A model generated the notes under the pieces. The model was not told where the DNA came from and ran no database searches. It saw only the letters and a program-made list of their open reading frames with translations. The translations under genes were made by a program, and so were the position numbers. Positions 1-6,877 of a stretch of DNA of 6,877 nucleotides are shown here, in pieces (position 1 is the first letter of the stretch; each line of letters begins with the position of its first letter). Origin of the DNA: Flavobacteriaceae bacterium (GTDB lineage Bacteria > Bacteroidota > Bacteroidia > Flavobacteriales > Flavobacteriaceae); contig NZAX01000027.1 in NCBI GenBank assembly GCA_002687665.1, forward strand, positions 1 to 6,877, written 5' to 3'.

Positions 1-176
1 ATAAAGAAGTTAAGTTTGATAAATTGGTCGAATTACGTTTGGTAGGAAAAAATGAATTGGTAAAAATATTAGGCAGGGGTAAATTAGAATCCCCTTTAAA
101 AGTAAGTGCCCATAAATTCACAGCTAGTGCAAAAAAAGCAATTGAGAAGGCAGGTGGTGAAGCAATTACTATATAA
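1..176 (+). CDS. rplO: 50S ribosomal protein L15, C-terminal part (5' end outside window)
   Basis: L15 (uL15) is a 23S rRNA-binding protein of the large subunit needed in late assembly. Only the last 57 codons are present, read in the frame beginning at position 3; the full protein is usually near 150 residues. The visible end carries the family's C-terminal signature: a stretch reading VKILGRGKL, then LKVSAHKFTASAKKAIEKAGG, where the AHKFSASA-like motif and the terminal AGG are typical of bacterial L15. The gene ends with two in-frame TAA stops in tandem (174-176 and 177-179). secY begins 9 nt after the first stop, the usual spc-operon order rplO-secY, so the two are almost certainly co-transcribed. 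The assignment rests on the motif and the neighbour together. Nothing can be said about the missing N-terminal two-thirds. Confidence 0.95.
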   Translation, partial: KEVKFDKLVELRLVGKNELVKILGRGKLESPLKVSAHKFTASAKKAIEKAGGEAITI

Positions 177-185
177 TAAGCATAT

Positions 186-1541
186 ATGAAGAAATTTATT
201 GAGACAATTTTAAACATTTACAACATCGAAGAGCTGCGTGGACGTATACTTACCACGTTGACCCTTTTGTTAGTTTATCGTTTGGGGGCTCAAGTGGTTC
301 TACCGGGGATCGATTCAGTTCAATTAGCTGAATTGGCCAACAGAACCGATGGGGGAGGATTGTTGGGAATTCTAAATGCTTTTACTGGAGGAGCTTTTGC
401 TAACGCTTCAGTTTTCGCTTTGGGTATTATGCCATACATTTCCGCTTCAATTGTAGTTCAATTGATGGGTATTGCAGTGCCATACTTACAAAAACTTCAA
501 AAAGAGGGTGAAAGCGGTAACAAAAAAAGAACACAAATTACCCGTTGGTTGACCATTTTAATATGTGTGGTCCAGGCGCCTGCTTATTTGTACGGTCTTT
601 CTGCTCTTGGTGTACCCGACAGTGCATTTGTTATTGGTAGAGGTCCCATATTTATGATTTCTTCAGTGATCATTTTGGTTACTGGAACTATTTTTGCTAT
701 GTGGCTAGGAGAAAAAATAACAGATAAAGGAATTGGTAATGGTATTTCATTACTGATAATGGTTGGTATAATCGCTAACCTTCCACTTTCTTTTACCCAA
801 GAGTTTGTATCTCGTGTTTCTGAAAATAATGGTGGATTGATGATGATCCTTATAGAACTGGTATTGTGGGTGGTAATAATATTATTGAGTGTTCTTTTGG
901 TAATGGCTGTAAGACAGATCCCTGTTCAATACGCTCGAAGGAGTGCAGCTGGAACAAATGAAAAAAATGTATTTGGATCAAGACAATATATTCCTCTGAA
1001 ATTAAATGCATCTGGAGTAATGCCCATTATTTTTGCACAGGCATTGATGTTTGCTCCCGCCTATTTGGGTGGTGCTTTTGGTGATTCTGGGGTTGGCCAG
1101 TGGTTGCAAACTAATTTCTCTGATATCTTCGGATTATGGTATAATATTTTGTTTGCTGTATTAATCATCATTTTTACTTATTTCTACACTGCTATTACGG
1201 TTCCCACAAACAAGATGTCGGATGACCTCAAAAGAAGTGGTGGTTTTGTTCCAGGTATACGTCCTGGTAGTGAGACATCTGAGTTTTTGGATACGGTAAT
1301 GTCGCACATCACTTTTCCAGGATCATTGTACCTGGCAGCTATTGCAGTTTTCCCAGCAGTGGTGGTTAAACTTATAGGAATGCAGCAAGGTTGGGCCTTG
1401 TTTTATGGTGGAACTTCCTTACTGATAATGGTAGGGGTTGCCATCGACACGATTCAACAAGTAAATTCTTATTTGTTGAACCGTCATTATGACGGATTGA
1501 TGTCCAAAACCATTAGGAACAGAAGAGCAGGAACAATATAA
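186..1541 (+). CDS. secY: Protein translocase subunit SecY
   Basis: SecY is the central channel of the SecYEG translocase in the inner membrane. It passes unfolded preproteins, driven by SecA, and inserts membrane proteins. The 451-residue length fits the family (E. coli 443), and the alternating hydrophobic stretches suit ten transmembrane helices. Residues about 57-70 are the Gly-rich plug region. Residues 79-88 ([10 protein letters not shown]) are the first SecY signature, and 172-191 ([15 protein letters not shown] onward) the second. [10 protein letters not shown] at 243-252 lies in the cytoplasmic C4 loop. [10 protein letters not shown] at 352-361 is the C5 loop that engages SecA and the ribosome, with Arg359 matching the essential E. 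coli Arg357 by alignment of the motif. The ATG at 186 starts at the expected N-terminus and has no Shine-Dalgarno motif before it. infA follows after 1 nt, suggesting translational coupling. No truncation or odd residue is seen. Confidence 0.98.
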   Translation: MKKFIETILNIYNIEELRGRILTTLTLLLVYRLGAQVVLPGIDSVQLAELANRTDGGGLLGILNAFTGGAFANASVFALGIMPYISASIVVQLMGIAVPYLQKLQKEGESGNKKRTQITRWLTILICVVQAPAYLYGLSALGVPDSAFVIGRGPIFMISSVIILVTGTIFAMWLGEKITDKGIGNGISLLIMVGIIANLPLSFTQEFVSRVSENNGGLMMILIELVLWVVIILLSVLLVMAVRQIPVQYARRSAAGTNEKNVFGSRQYIPLKLNASGVMPIIFAQALMFAPAYLGGAFGDSGVGQWLQTNFSDIFGLWYNILFAVLIIIFTYFYTAITVPTNKMSDDLKRSGGFVPGIRPGSETSEFLDTVMSHITFPGSLYLAAIAVFPAVVVKLIGMQQGWALFYGGTSLLIMVGVAIDTIQQVNSYLLNRHYDGLMSKTIRNRRAGTI

Positions 1542-1542
1542 T

Positions 1543-1758
1543 ATGGCAAAGCAAGCAGCAATAGAACAAGAAGGTACCATAATCGAAGCATTATCGAATG
1601 CTATGTTTCGTGTGGAGCTTGAAAATGGTCATGTTGTGACCGCTCATATTTCCGGAAAAATGAGATTGCATTATATCAAGTTATTGCCTGGAGACAAAGT
1701 TAAATTAGAAATGAGTCCTTACGATTTATCTAAAGCAAGGATTACATATAGATTTTAA
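1543..1758 (+). CDS. infA: Translation initiation factor IF-1
   Basis: IF-1 binds the A site of the 30S subunit during initiation and assists IF-2 and IF-3. The 71-residue product is full length for the family (about 72) and forms one S1-type OB fold: [20 protein letters not shown] (11-30) gives the first strands, followed by [19 protein letters not shown] and the conserved ending [15 protein letters not shown] (57-71). It starts 1 nt after the secY stop, and rpmJ follows after 9 nt. The secY-infA-rpmJ-rpsM order lacks the adk and map genes that separate secY and infA in Bacillus. An AGGA lies about 8 nt before the start, inside the secY 3' end; with a 1-nt gap, coupling to secY translation is at least as likely a reason for initiation. 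Confidence 0.97.
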   Translation: MAKQAAIEQEGTIIEALSNAMFRVELENGHVVTAHISGKMRLHYIKLLPGDKVKLEMSPYDLSKARITYRF

Positions 1759-1767
1759 AATAGAAAA

Positions 1768-1884
1768 ATGAAAGTAAGAGCTTCCTTAAAAAAACGAAGT
1801 GTGGATTGTAAAATTGTCCGCAGGAAAGGACGATTGTACGTTATAAATAAAAAAAATCCTCGATTCAAACAAAGACAAGGTTAG
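1768..1884 (+). CDS. rpmJ: 50S ribosomal protein L36, zinc-ligand-depleted form
   Basis: L36 (bL36) is a tiny 23S rRNA-binding protein of the large subunit. The reading frame gives 38 residues starting [10 protein letters not shown] and ending NPRFKQRQG, the same length as E. coli L36, with both the family start (MKVRAS) and end (KQRQG) intact. The zinc-binding form carries Cys11, Cys14, Cys27 and His33. Here these positions read Ser11, Cys14, Asn27 and Phe33, so only one of four ligands remains and zinc binding is not expected; this is the so-called C-minus type. The gene is too short for a typical ORF cutoff and sits exactly in the infA-rpsM gap: 9 nt after infA and 3 nt before rpsM. The ATG has no Shine-Dalgarno motif. 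Identity is secure from sequence and context. Confidence 0.96.
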   Translation: MKVRASLKKRSVDCKIVRRKGRLYVINKKNPRFKQRQG

Positions 1885-1887
1885 ATT

Positions 1888-2262
1888 ATGGCTAGAATTT
1901 CAGGAGTAGACATTCCCAAACAAAAGAGAGGTGTTATTGCACTTACATATATCTATGGTATTGGTAGAAGCCGCGCACAAGAGATATTAGCAATTTCCAA
2001 AGTAAGTGAAGACACCAAAGTTTCAGATTGGACAGATGAAGAAACCGGTAGAATTCGAGAGACTGTTGGGAACTATAAAATAGAAGGTGAATTACGATCT
2101 GAGTTACAATTGAACATTAAGCGTTTGATGGATATTGGTTGTTACAGGGGAATTCGTCACAGGACAGGCTTGCCTTTAAGAGGTCAACGCACCAAAAACA
2201 ATTCTAGAACCCGAAAAGGTAAAAGAAAAACTGTTGCAAATAAAAAGAAAGCCACTAAATAA
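1888..2262 (+). CDS. rpsM: 30S ribosomal protein S13
   Basis: S13 (uS13) sits in the head of the small subunit, contacts the 50S subunit through intersubunit bridges and touches the P-site tRNA with its tail. The 124-residue product has the family N-terminus [10 protein letters not shown], the helix-two-turn-helix segment with [14 protein letters not shown] (21-34), and the S13 signature [18 protein letters not shown] (85-102). It then runs into a Lys/Arg-rich tail (about 103-124) that reaches toward the decoding region. Length is normal. The start codon follows the rpmJ stop by 3 nt, marking the spc-to-alpha operon junction without any visible terminator or leader. In E. coli the S4 autoregulatory pseudoknot lies just before this gene; here rpmJ coding sequence occupies that space, so that form of control is not expected. 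Confidence 0.98.
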   Translation: MARISGVDIPKQKRGVIALTYIYGIGRSRAQEILAISKVSEDTKVSDWTDEETGRIRETVGNYKIEGELRSELQLNIKRLMDIGCYRGIRHRTGLPLRGQRTKNNSRTRKGKRKTVANKKKATK

Positions 2263-2274
2263 TATTAATTAACT

Positions 2275-2658
2275 ATGGCAAAATTAACCACGAAAAAGCG
2301 TAAAGTCATTGTTGAGGCCTTCGGAGAAGCTCATATCAATGCAACTTTTAATAACATCATCATTTCTTTGACCAACAATAAAGGTGAGGTCATTGCATGG
2401 TCCTCCGCTGGAAAGATGGGTTTTAGAGGCTCAAAGAAAAATACACCTTATGCTGCTCAAACAGCTGCTGAAGATGTTTCTAAAGTTGCGTTGGAAGCTG
2501 GTTTAAGAAAGGTGAAGGTATATGTTAAAGGGCCTGGAAACGGACGTGAGTCTGCGATCAGAACACTACATAACAATGGGATTGAGGTAACTGAAATCAT
2601 TGACGTTACTCCACTACCACATAATGGTTGTCGTCCCCCCAAAAGAAGAAGAGTGTAA
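2275..2658 (+). CDS. rpsK: 30S ribosomal protein S11
   Basis: S11 (uS11) is on the platform of the small subunit, near the mRNA exit path, and binds 16S rRNA. The 127 residues fit the family. Recognisable parts are [15 protein letters not shown] (20-34), [20 protein letters not shown] (41-60), the [12 protein letters not shown] segment (85-96), and the invariant ending [18 protein letters not shown] (110-127). The Asn117-Gly118 pair corresponds to the site that is isomerised to isoaspartate in E. coli S11; whether this happens here cannot be told from DNA. It begins 12 nt after rpsM in a purely AT spacer without a Shine-Dalgarno motif. The gap to rpsD (55 nt) is the longest in the ribosomal block. 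Confidence 0.98.
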   Translation: MAKLTTKKRKVIVEAFGEAHINATFNNIIISLTNNKGEVIAWSSAGKMGFRGSKKNTPYAAQTAAEDVSKVALEAGLRKVKVYVKGPGNGRESAIRTLHNNGIEVTEIIDVTPLPHNGCRPPKRRRV

Positions 2659-2676
2659 TTATTAAATCTGTTATCA

Positions 2677-2690
2677 AAGGTTGAGACCTT
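2677..2690 (+). repeat. Small inverted repeat in the rpsK-rpsD gap
   Basis: Within the 55-nt rpsK-rpsD spacer the arms AAGGT and ACCTT are perfectly complementary around a 4-nt loop (TGAG). A 5-bp stem without a following T tract is too weak for an intrinsic terminator. It might be a processing site, a regulatory element for rpsD, or chance. No function is assigned. Confidence 0.3.
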
Positions 2691-2713
2691 AATTTATAAC
2701 ACAAACAATTTAT

Positions 2714-3319
2714 ATGGCAAGATATATCGGTCCAAAATCAAAGATTGCTAGGAAGTTCGGAGAACCTATTTTCGGAGCAGACAAGGCCTTTGAAAAAAGG
2801 AATTACCCTCCTGGCCAACACGGAAACAACAGAAGGAGAGGAAAAAAATCTGAATACGCAATTCAGTTGCTAGAGAAGCAAAAAGCAAAATACACTTATG
2901 GTATTTTGGAACGTCAGTTTAGGAATATTTTTGAAAAAGCAAGCAGTAGTAAAGGGGTTACTGGTGAGGTTTTACTTCAGTTGTGTGAGTCCAGATTAGA
3001 CAACGTTGTCTATAGGCTTGGTATTGCTCCCTCAAGAAATGCTGCGCGTCAGTTGGTTTCTCACCGGCACATTACCGTAAATGGTAAAGTAGTTAATATC
3101 CCTTCATACATACTTCAGGCTGGAGATGCCGTTGGAGTAAGAGAAAAATCTAAATCTTTACAGGCCATTTCTGCTTCTTTGGAAGCCAGCTCTTCAGTTT
3201 ACGAATGGATAACCTGGAATAATGAAACCTATGAGGGGAGCTTTGTAACTTTCCCTGAGCGCGCTCAAATACCTGAGAATATCAAGGAACAGTTGATCGT
3301 TGAATTGTACTCTAAATAA
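2714..3319 (+). CDS. rpsD: 30S ribosomal protein S4
   Basis: S4 (uS4) is a primary 16S rRNA binder that nucleates assembly of the 30S body and helps decoding fidelity. The 201-residue product starts [21 protein letters not shown], has the conserved YPPGQHG segment (31-37), and carries the S4 RNA-binding domain at about residues 92-150, including [12 protein letters not shown] (92-103), [17 protein letters not shown] (108-124) and [14 protein letters not shown] (129-142). The N-terminal region has no cysteines, so it is the zinc-free form, as in E. coli. Length matches the usual 200-210. In E. coli S4 represses the alpha operon by binding its mRNA and in Firmicutes its own leader; no recognisable equivalent is visible here. 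Position between rpsK and rpoA is the standard alpha-operon order. Confidence 0.98.
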   Translation: MARYIGPKSKIARKFGEPIFGADKAFEKRNYPPGQHGNNRRRGKKSEYAIQLLEKQKAKYTYGILERQFRNIFEKASSSKGVTGEVLLQLCESRLDNVVYRLGIAPSRNAARQLVSHRHITVNGKVVNIPSYILQAGDAVGVREKSKSLQAISASLEASSSVYEWITWNNETYEGSFVTFPERAQIPENIKEQLIVELYSK

Positions 3320-3343
3320 TTTAATCACAGGAAGAAAGAAACT

Positions 3344-4336
3344 ATGGCAATATTAAATTTCCAAAAACCAGATAAGGTAATAATGATCGATTCCTCCGAT
3401 TTCGAGGGCAAATTTGAATTTCGTCCACTTGAACCTGGATACGGTCTAACTGTAGGTAATGCACTTAGAAGAGTTTTGTTATCCTCTTTGGAAGGCTTTG
3501 CGATTACCTCAGTAAAAATTGAAAATATAGAACATGAATTTTCTACTATACCAGGAATTGTAGAAGATGTTACAGAGATCATTCTCAATCTTAAACAGGT
3601 AAGGTTCAAAAGACAAATTGAGGATATCGAAGATGAAAAAGTCACCATTATTGCTGGAGGTCAGGACCAATTGAAAGCTGCTGACTTTCAAAAATTTATC
3701 TCTGGATTTCAGGTGTTAAATCCAGACTTAGTTATATGTAATCTTGAAAAAGGTGTTCAATTAAACATCGAAGTGACCATCGAAAAAGGAAGAGGCTATG
3801 TTCCTGCTGAAGAGAACAAAAATCCCAATTCTGCCTTTGGTGTCATTGCTATTGATTCAATCTTTACGCCAGTTAAAAATGTTAAATATAGTATTGATAA
3901 TTATAGAGTAGAGCAAAAAACAGATTATGAAAAGCTGGTATTTGAAATCACAACTGATGGATCTATTCATCCAAAAGACGCTTTGACCGAGGCTGCTAAA
4001 ACACTAATTCACCACTTTTTGTTGTTCTCTGATGAGCGTATTACACTTGAAGCTGATGAGATTGCTCAAGCCGAAACTTATGATGAGGAGTCCTTGCATA
4101 TGAGGCAATTGCTAAAGACAAAATTGATTGATATGGATCTTTCAGTAAGAGCATTGAATTGTCTAAAGGCTGCAGAGGTAGATACCTTGGGGGATTTGGT
4201 TTCTTACAACAAGAATGACTTGATGAAATTCAGAAATTTTGGTAAAAAATCATTAACAGAATTGGAGGAATTGGTGGTACTTAAAGGACTGTCTTTTGGG
4301 ATGGATTTGGCCAAATATAAGCTAGATAAGGACTAG
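3344..4336 (+). CDS. rpoA: DNA-directed RNA polymerase subunit alpha
   Basis: The alpha subunit dimerises to scaffold assembly of core RNA polymerase, and its C-terminal domain contacts UP elements and activators. The product is 330 residues (E. coli 329). The N-terminal domain shows [20 protein letters not shown] (32-51), the dimerisation and assembly motif. An acidic linker lies around 232-255. The C-terminal helix-hairpin-helix domain spans about 256-320. By motif alignment with E. coli, Arg269, Asn272, Gly300, Lys302 and Ser303 match the DNA-contacting Arg265, Asn268, Gly296, Lys298 and Ser299, so the DNA-binding face is intact. An AGGAAG sequence at 3329-3334, 9 nt before the ATG, is the best Shine-Dalgarno-like site of the block. 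The spacing to rpsD is 24 nt and to rplQ 19 nt. Nothing unusual is seen. Confidence 0.98.
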   Translation: MAILNFQKPDKVIMIDSSDFEGKFEFRPLEPGYGLTVGNALRRVLLSSLEGFAITSVKIENIEHEFSTIPGIVEDVTEIILNLKQVRFKRQIEDIEDEKVTIIAGGQDQLKAADFQKFISGFQVLNPDLVICNLEKGVQLNIEVTIEKGRGYVPAEENKNPNSAFGVIAIDSIFTPVKNVKYSIDNYRVEQKTDYEKLVFEITTDGSIHPKDALTEAAKTLIHHFLLFSDERITLEADEIAQAETYDEESLHMRQLLKTKLIDMDLSVRALNCLKAAEVDTLGDLVSYNKNDLMKFRNFGKKSLTELEELVVLKGLSFGMDLAKYKLDKD

Positions 4337-4338
4337 AT

Positions 4339-4353
4339 TTTATAGACTATAAA
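4339..4353 (+). repeat. AT-rich palindrome in the rpoA-rplQ gap
   Basis: Seven-base arms TTTATAG and CTATAAA flank a single central A. The palindrome fills most of the 19-nt spacer and ends 2 nt before the rplQ start codon. As RNA it could fold into about 6 weak A-U pairs with a GAC loop directly at the initiation region. It could influence rplQ translation, but such AT-only palindromes also occur by chance in AT-rich spacers. Confidence 0.3.
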
Positions 4354-4355
4354 TC

Positions 4356-4943
4356 ATGAAACACGGAAAAAAAGTCAATCACTTGGGCAGAAAAGTTGCC
4401 CATAGAAAGTCGATGTTAGCGAATATGGCTTCATCATTAATCGAGCACAAACGGATTAGTACTACGGTAGCTAAAGCCAAAGCATTGAAGCAGTTTGTAG
4501 AGCCTTTAATAACTAAATCAAAAAACGACACCACCCACAATAGACGTTTGGCTTTTAGCGCATTAAGAAATAAATATGCTGTTGCTGAACTCTTTAGAGC
4601 TGTTGCCCAAAAAGTGGGCGATCGTCCTGGCGGATATACTCGTGTGATCAAAATGGGAAATCGTCTTGGCGATAATGCTTCTATGGCAATGATCGAATTA
4701 GTTGATTTTAATGAGGTTTATAATAAAGAAAAATCCGCATCCAAAAAATCCACAAGAAGAAGTCGATCCAGAAGTAAAGTTGGGAGTACTGAAAATATCC
4801 CTTCCTCTGAGGGGAATCAGGAACAAAGCACCGATAATTCCTCAAAAGAAACTCCTGCACCTACTCCAAAAACAAAAGCAAAAAAAACAACAAAGACAGA
4901 TAATATAAAAAAATCTGAGTCTAAAAAAGAAGGCGAAATATAA
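4356..4943 (+). CDS. rplQ: 50S ribosomal protein L17 with low-complexity C-terminal extension
   Basis: L17 (bL17) binds 23S rRNA near the peptide exit side of the large subunit. The conserved core is residues 1-123: [18 protein letters not shown] at the start, a helix with [19 protein letters not shown] (27-45), [13 protein letters not shown] (64-76), then [12 protein letters not shown] (88-99) and a final strand ending [11 protein letters not shown]. The family is normally about 115-130 residues; here it continues to 195. The tail (124-195) is rich in Lys, Ser, Thr, Glu and Pro, includes an Arg-Ser stretch (TRRSRSRSK, 133-141) and is probably disordered. Similar charged tails occur on L17 of many Bacteroidota. 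The tail coding region contains A7 and A8 runs, but the frame stays open to a TAA, so no frameshift is implied. It is the last gene before the terminator. Confidence 0.96.
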   Translation: MKHGKKVNHLGRKVAHRKSMLANMASSLIEHKRISTTVAKAKALKQFVEPLITKSKNDTTHNRRLAFSALRNKYAVAELFRAVAQKVGDRPGGYTRVIKMGNRLGDNASMAMIELVDFNEVYNKEKSASKKSTRRSRSRSKVGSTENIPSSEGNQEQSTDNSSKETPAPTPKTKAKKTTKTDNIKKSESKKEGEI

Positions 4944-4976
4944 TAAACTTTGTTGTTAATAATTTTAACTTTTATT

Positions 4977-5008
4977 AAAGGATAAGCTATTCAGTTTATC
5001 CTTTTTTT
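4977..5008 (+). terminator. Intrinsic terminator closing the ribosomal-protein/rpoA block
   Basis: The arms AAAGGATAAGC (4977-4987) and GTTTATCCTTT (4994-5004) form an 11-bp stem with one G-U pair and a 6-nt loop (TATTCA). A run of seven T at 5002-5008 overlaps the outer stem and continues past it, the classic rho-independent layout. It lies 33 nt after the rplQ stop. It is the only convincing terminator in the window and separates the ribosomal unit from carA. The left flank has only three A, so efficient termination in the opposite direction is unlikely, and no opposing gene is present. Confidence 0.9.
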
Positions 5009-5028
5009 ATGTTATTTTGTGTTCGATT

Positions 5029-6144
5029 ATGTCTTATAAAACAAGAAAAAAAGCACTTTTATTATTGGCCGATGGTACTAGGTTTTATGGAAAAGCTGTT
5101 GCTTCCGATGGTACCCGTTTTGGCGAAATTTGTTTTAATACCGGAATGACAGGCTACCAAGAAATTTTTACTGATCCATCTTATTATGGTCAGTTGATGG
5201 TTACTACCAATGCACACATAGGCAACTATGGGGTTCATACTGCTGATTCTCAATCTGATGGTATTAAAATTGCAGGATTGATTTGTAAAAATTTTAGTTA
5301 CGAATATTCTCGCCCTTTGGCCGAACTTTCATTGAAATCCTATTTGCATGATAATGACCTTTTTGCTATTTCAGATGTAGATACACGCGCTTTGGTTAAT
5401 TACATTCGAGAGAATGGAGCTATGAATGCCGTAATTAGTACCGATTTGGATCGAGAGGAAGACTTACAGAAAGAATTAGCTGAATTGCCTAGTATGGAAG
5501 GACTGGAATTGGCTTCAAAAGTTTCTACCAAAGAACCCTATTTTTTTGGTGACCCCAATGCTGAGTTCAAGGTTGCGGCCCTAGACTTGGGTGTCAAAAC
5601 CAACATTCTTAATCATCTCTCCAATAAGGGGATTTACATCAAAGTTTTTCCCTATGACACCACTTTTAACCAAATGCAGGAATGGAGCCCTGATGGCTTC
5701 TTTATTTCAAATGGTCCTGGTGATCCTGATCCACTTCACAGTGCACAAAAGCTAGCCCAGGAGATTATCAAGCACAATTTCCCATTGTTTGGTATATGTC
5801 TGGGACATCAAATAATTGCTCTTGCCAACGGCATTCCTACTTATAAAATGTTTAATGGCCACAGGGGAATTAATCATCCTGTGATCAATTTGATGACCGG
5901 GAAAGGAGAAATTACATCTCAAAACCATGGTTTTGCAGTTGATAAGTCGGCTGCTGAGTCTCACCAAGATCTGGAAATCAGTCACCTGCATTTGAACGAC
6001 CAAACGGTAGCAGGTTTACGTATGAAGAATAAAAACTGTTTTTCTGTACAGTATCATCCTGAGGCAGGACCGGGACCAAATGACGCTACCTATTTATTTG
6101 ATGAGTTTTATCAAAACATCAAAAATCATAAAACAAAAGAATAA
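5029..6144 (+). CDS. carA: Carbamoyl-phosphate synthase small (glutaminase) subunit
   Basis: CarA hydrolyses glutamine and channels ammonia to CarB, which makes carbamoyl phosphate for pyrimidine and arginine synthesis in the cytoplasm. The chosen ATG at 5029 gives 371 residues. An upstream in-frame TTG at 5017 would add four (M-C-S-I) but is a rarer start closer to the terminator. The N-terminal CarA domain (about 1-150) includes FNTGMTGYQEIFTDPSYYGQ (36-55) and HIGNYG (63-68). The class I glutamine amidotransferase domain (about 180-365) has SNGPGDP (227-233), the nucleophile loop GICLGHQ with Cys257, and QYHPEA with His343 and Glu345, so the catalytic triad is complete. The gene starts 20 nt after the terminator; eno follows after 23 nt with no terminator between. 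carB is not adjacent, so the large subunit must be encoded elsewhere. Confidence 0.96.
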   Translation: MSYKTRKKALLLLADGTRFYGKAVASDGTRFGEICFNTGMTGYQEIFTDPSYYGQLMVTTNAHIGNYGVHTADSQSDGIKIAGLICKNFSYEYSRPLAELSLKSYLHDNDLFAISDVDTRALVNYIRENGAMNAVISTDLDREEDLQKELAELPSMEGLELASKVSTKEPYFFGDPNAEFKVAALDLGVKTNILNHLSNKGIYIKVFPYDTTFNQMQEWSPDGFFISNGPGDPDPLHSAQKLAQEIIKHNFPLFGICLGHQIIALANGIPTYKMFNGHRGINHPVINLMTGKGEITSQNHGFAVDKSAAESHQDLEISHLHLNDQTVAGLRMKNKNCFSVQYHPEAGPGPNDATYLFDEFYQNIKNHKTKE

Positions 6145-6161
6145 CAATTTATTTAAGTTAA

Positions 6162-6877
<716 letters not shown>

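Noticed and set aside
2457..2642. Minus-strand open frame opposite rpsK
   Set aside because: It is antisense to the invariant S11 C-terminus and has no homology-like features.
3325..3691. Minus-strand open frames opposite the start of rpoA
   Set aside because: They are antisense to a well-conserved coding region, overlap each other, have no family features, and contain biased residues expected from reverse reading.
4379..4651. Minus-strand 90-codon open frame opposite rplQ
   Set aside because: It is a shadow of the L17 core with no recognisable domain or start signal.
4702..4908. Second + strand open frame inside the rplQ tail (68 codons)
   Set aside because: It is an out-of-frame reading of the A-rich L17 tail, starts at TTG, and yields a Lys/Gln-rich low-complexity peptide with no initiation signal.
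4944..4967. Possible -7 promoter elements (AAACTTTG, TAATTTTA) before the terminator
   Set aside because: Each has one mismatch and no TTG at the required upstream distance, and transcripts from them would meet the terminator before carA.
4955..4969. GTTAA/TTAAC inverted repeat between rplQ and the terminator
   Set aside because: It is a 5-bp AT-rich pairing with a 5-nt loop and is easily explained by base composition; the real terminator follows directly.
5017..5028. In-frame TTG at 5017 as the carA start
   Set aside because: It adds only four residues that match nothing in the family, and an ATG is available at 5029 giving a normal CarA N-terminus.
5071..5123. Repeated DGTRF motif near the CarA N-terminus (residues 15-19 and 27-31)
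   Set aside because: CarA commonly has two DG-containing turns in this region. The flanking DNA differs, so it does not look like a recent duplication.
5752..6003. Minus-strand open frames opposite carA (also 5062-5253)
   Set aside because: They lie entirely within conserved CarA coding sequence and show no independent coding evidence.

Overview
The window is a stretch of core housekeeping chromosome, with every supported gene on the + strand. AT-rich DNA, almost no Shine-Dalgarno motifs, a zinc-ligand-poor L36, an enolase with the GGSHSDAP loop, and the order rplQ - carA - eno all suggest a Bacteroidota (Bacteroidetes) bacterium, most likely of the flavobacterial/cytophagal side. The taxon is inferred from family knowledge and gene order. 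No 16S or other taxonomic marker was searched.

Positions 1-4943 are the distal end of the ribosomal-protein supercluster (spc operon running directly into the alpha operon): the 3' end of rplO (L15), then secY, infA, rpmJ, rpsM, rpsK, rpsD, rpoA and rplQ. Intergenic gaps run from 1 to 55 nt and no terminator is visible inside the run, so the block looks like one transcription unit. It encodes the large-subunit protein L15 (partial), the SecY translocation channel, initiation factor IF-1, L36, S13, S11, S4, the RNA polymerase alpha subunit and L17. The 38-codon rpmJ gene lies in what otherwise looks like a gap between infA and rpsM. L17 carries a Bacteroidota-style low-complexity C-terminal tail of about 70 residues.

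Positions 4977-5008 hold a clear intrinsic terminator (11-bp stem, 6-nt loop, T tract) that closes the ribosomal block.

Positions 5029-6877 start a metabolic pair. carA encodes the glutaminase subunit of carbamoyl-phosphate synthetase (pyrimidine and arginine precursor). It is followed after 23 nt by the 5' two-thirds of eno (enolase, glycolysis), which runs off the window end. carB is not adjacent.

I found no mobile element, CRISPR array, tRNA, rRNA, phage gene, defence gene or unknown protein. Nothing supports an undescribed system here. The points worth a second look are modest: the L17 tail, the ligand-depleted L36, the very short space between terminator and carA start, and two small inverted repeats in intercistronic gaps.
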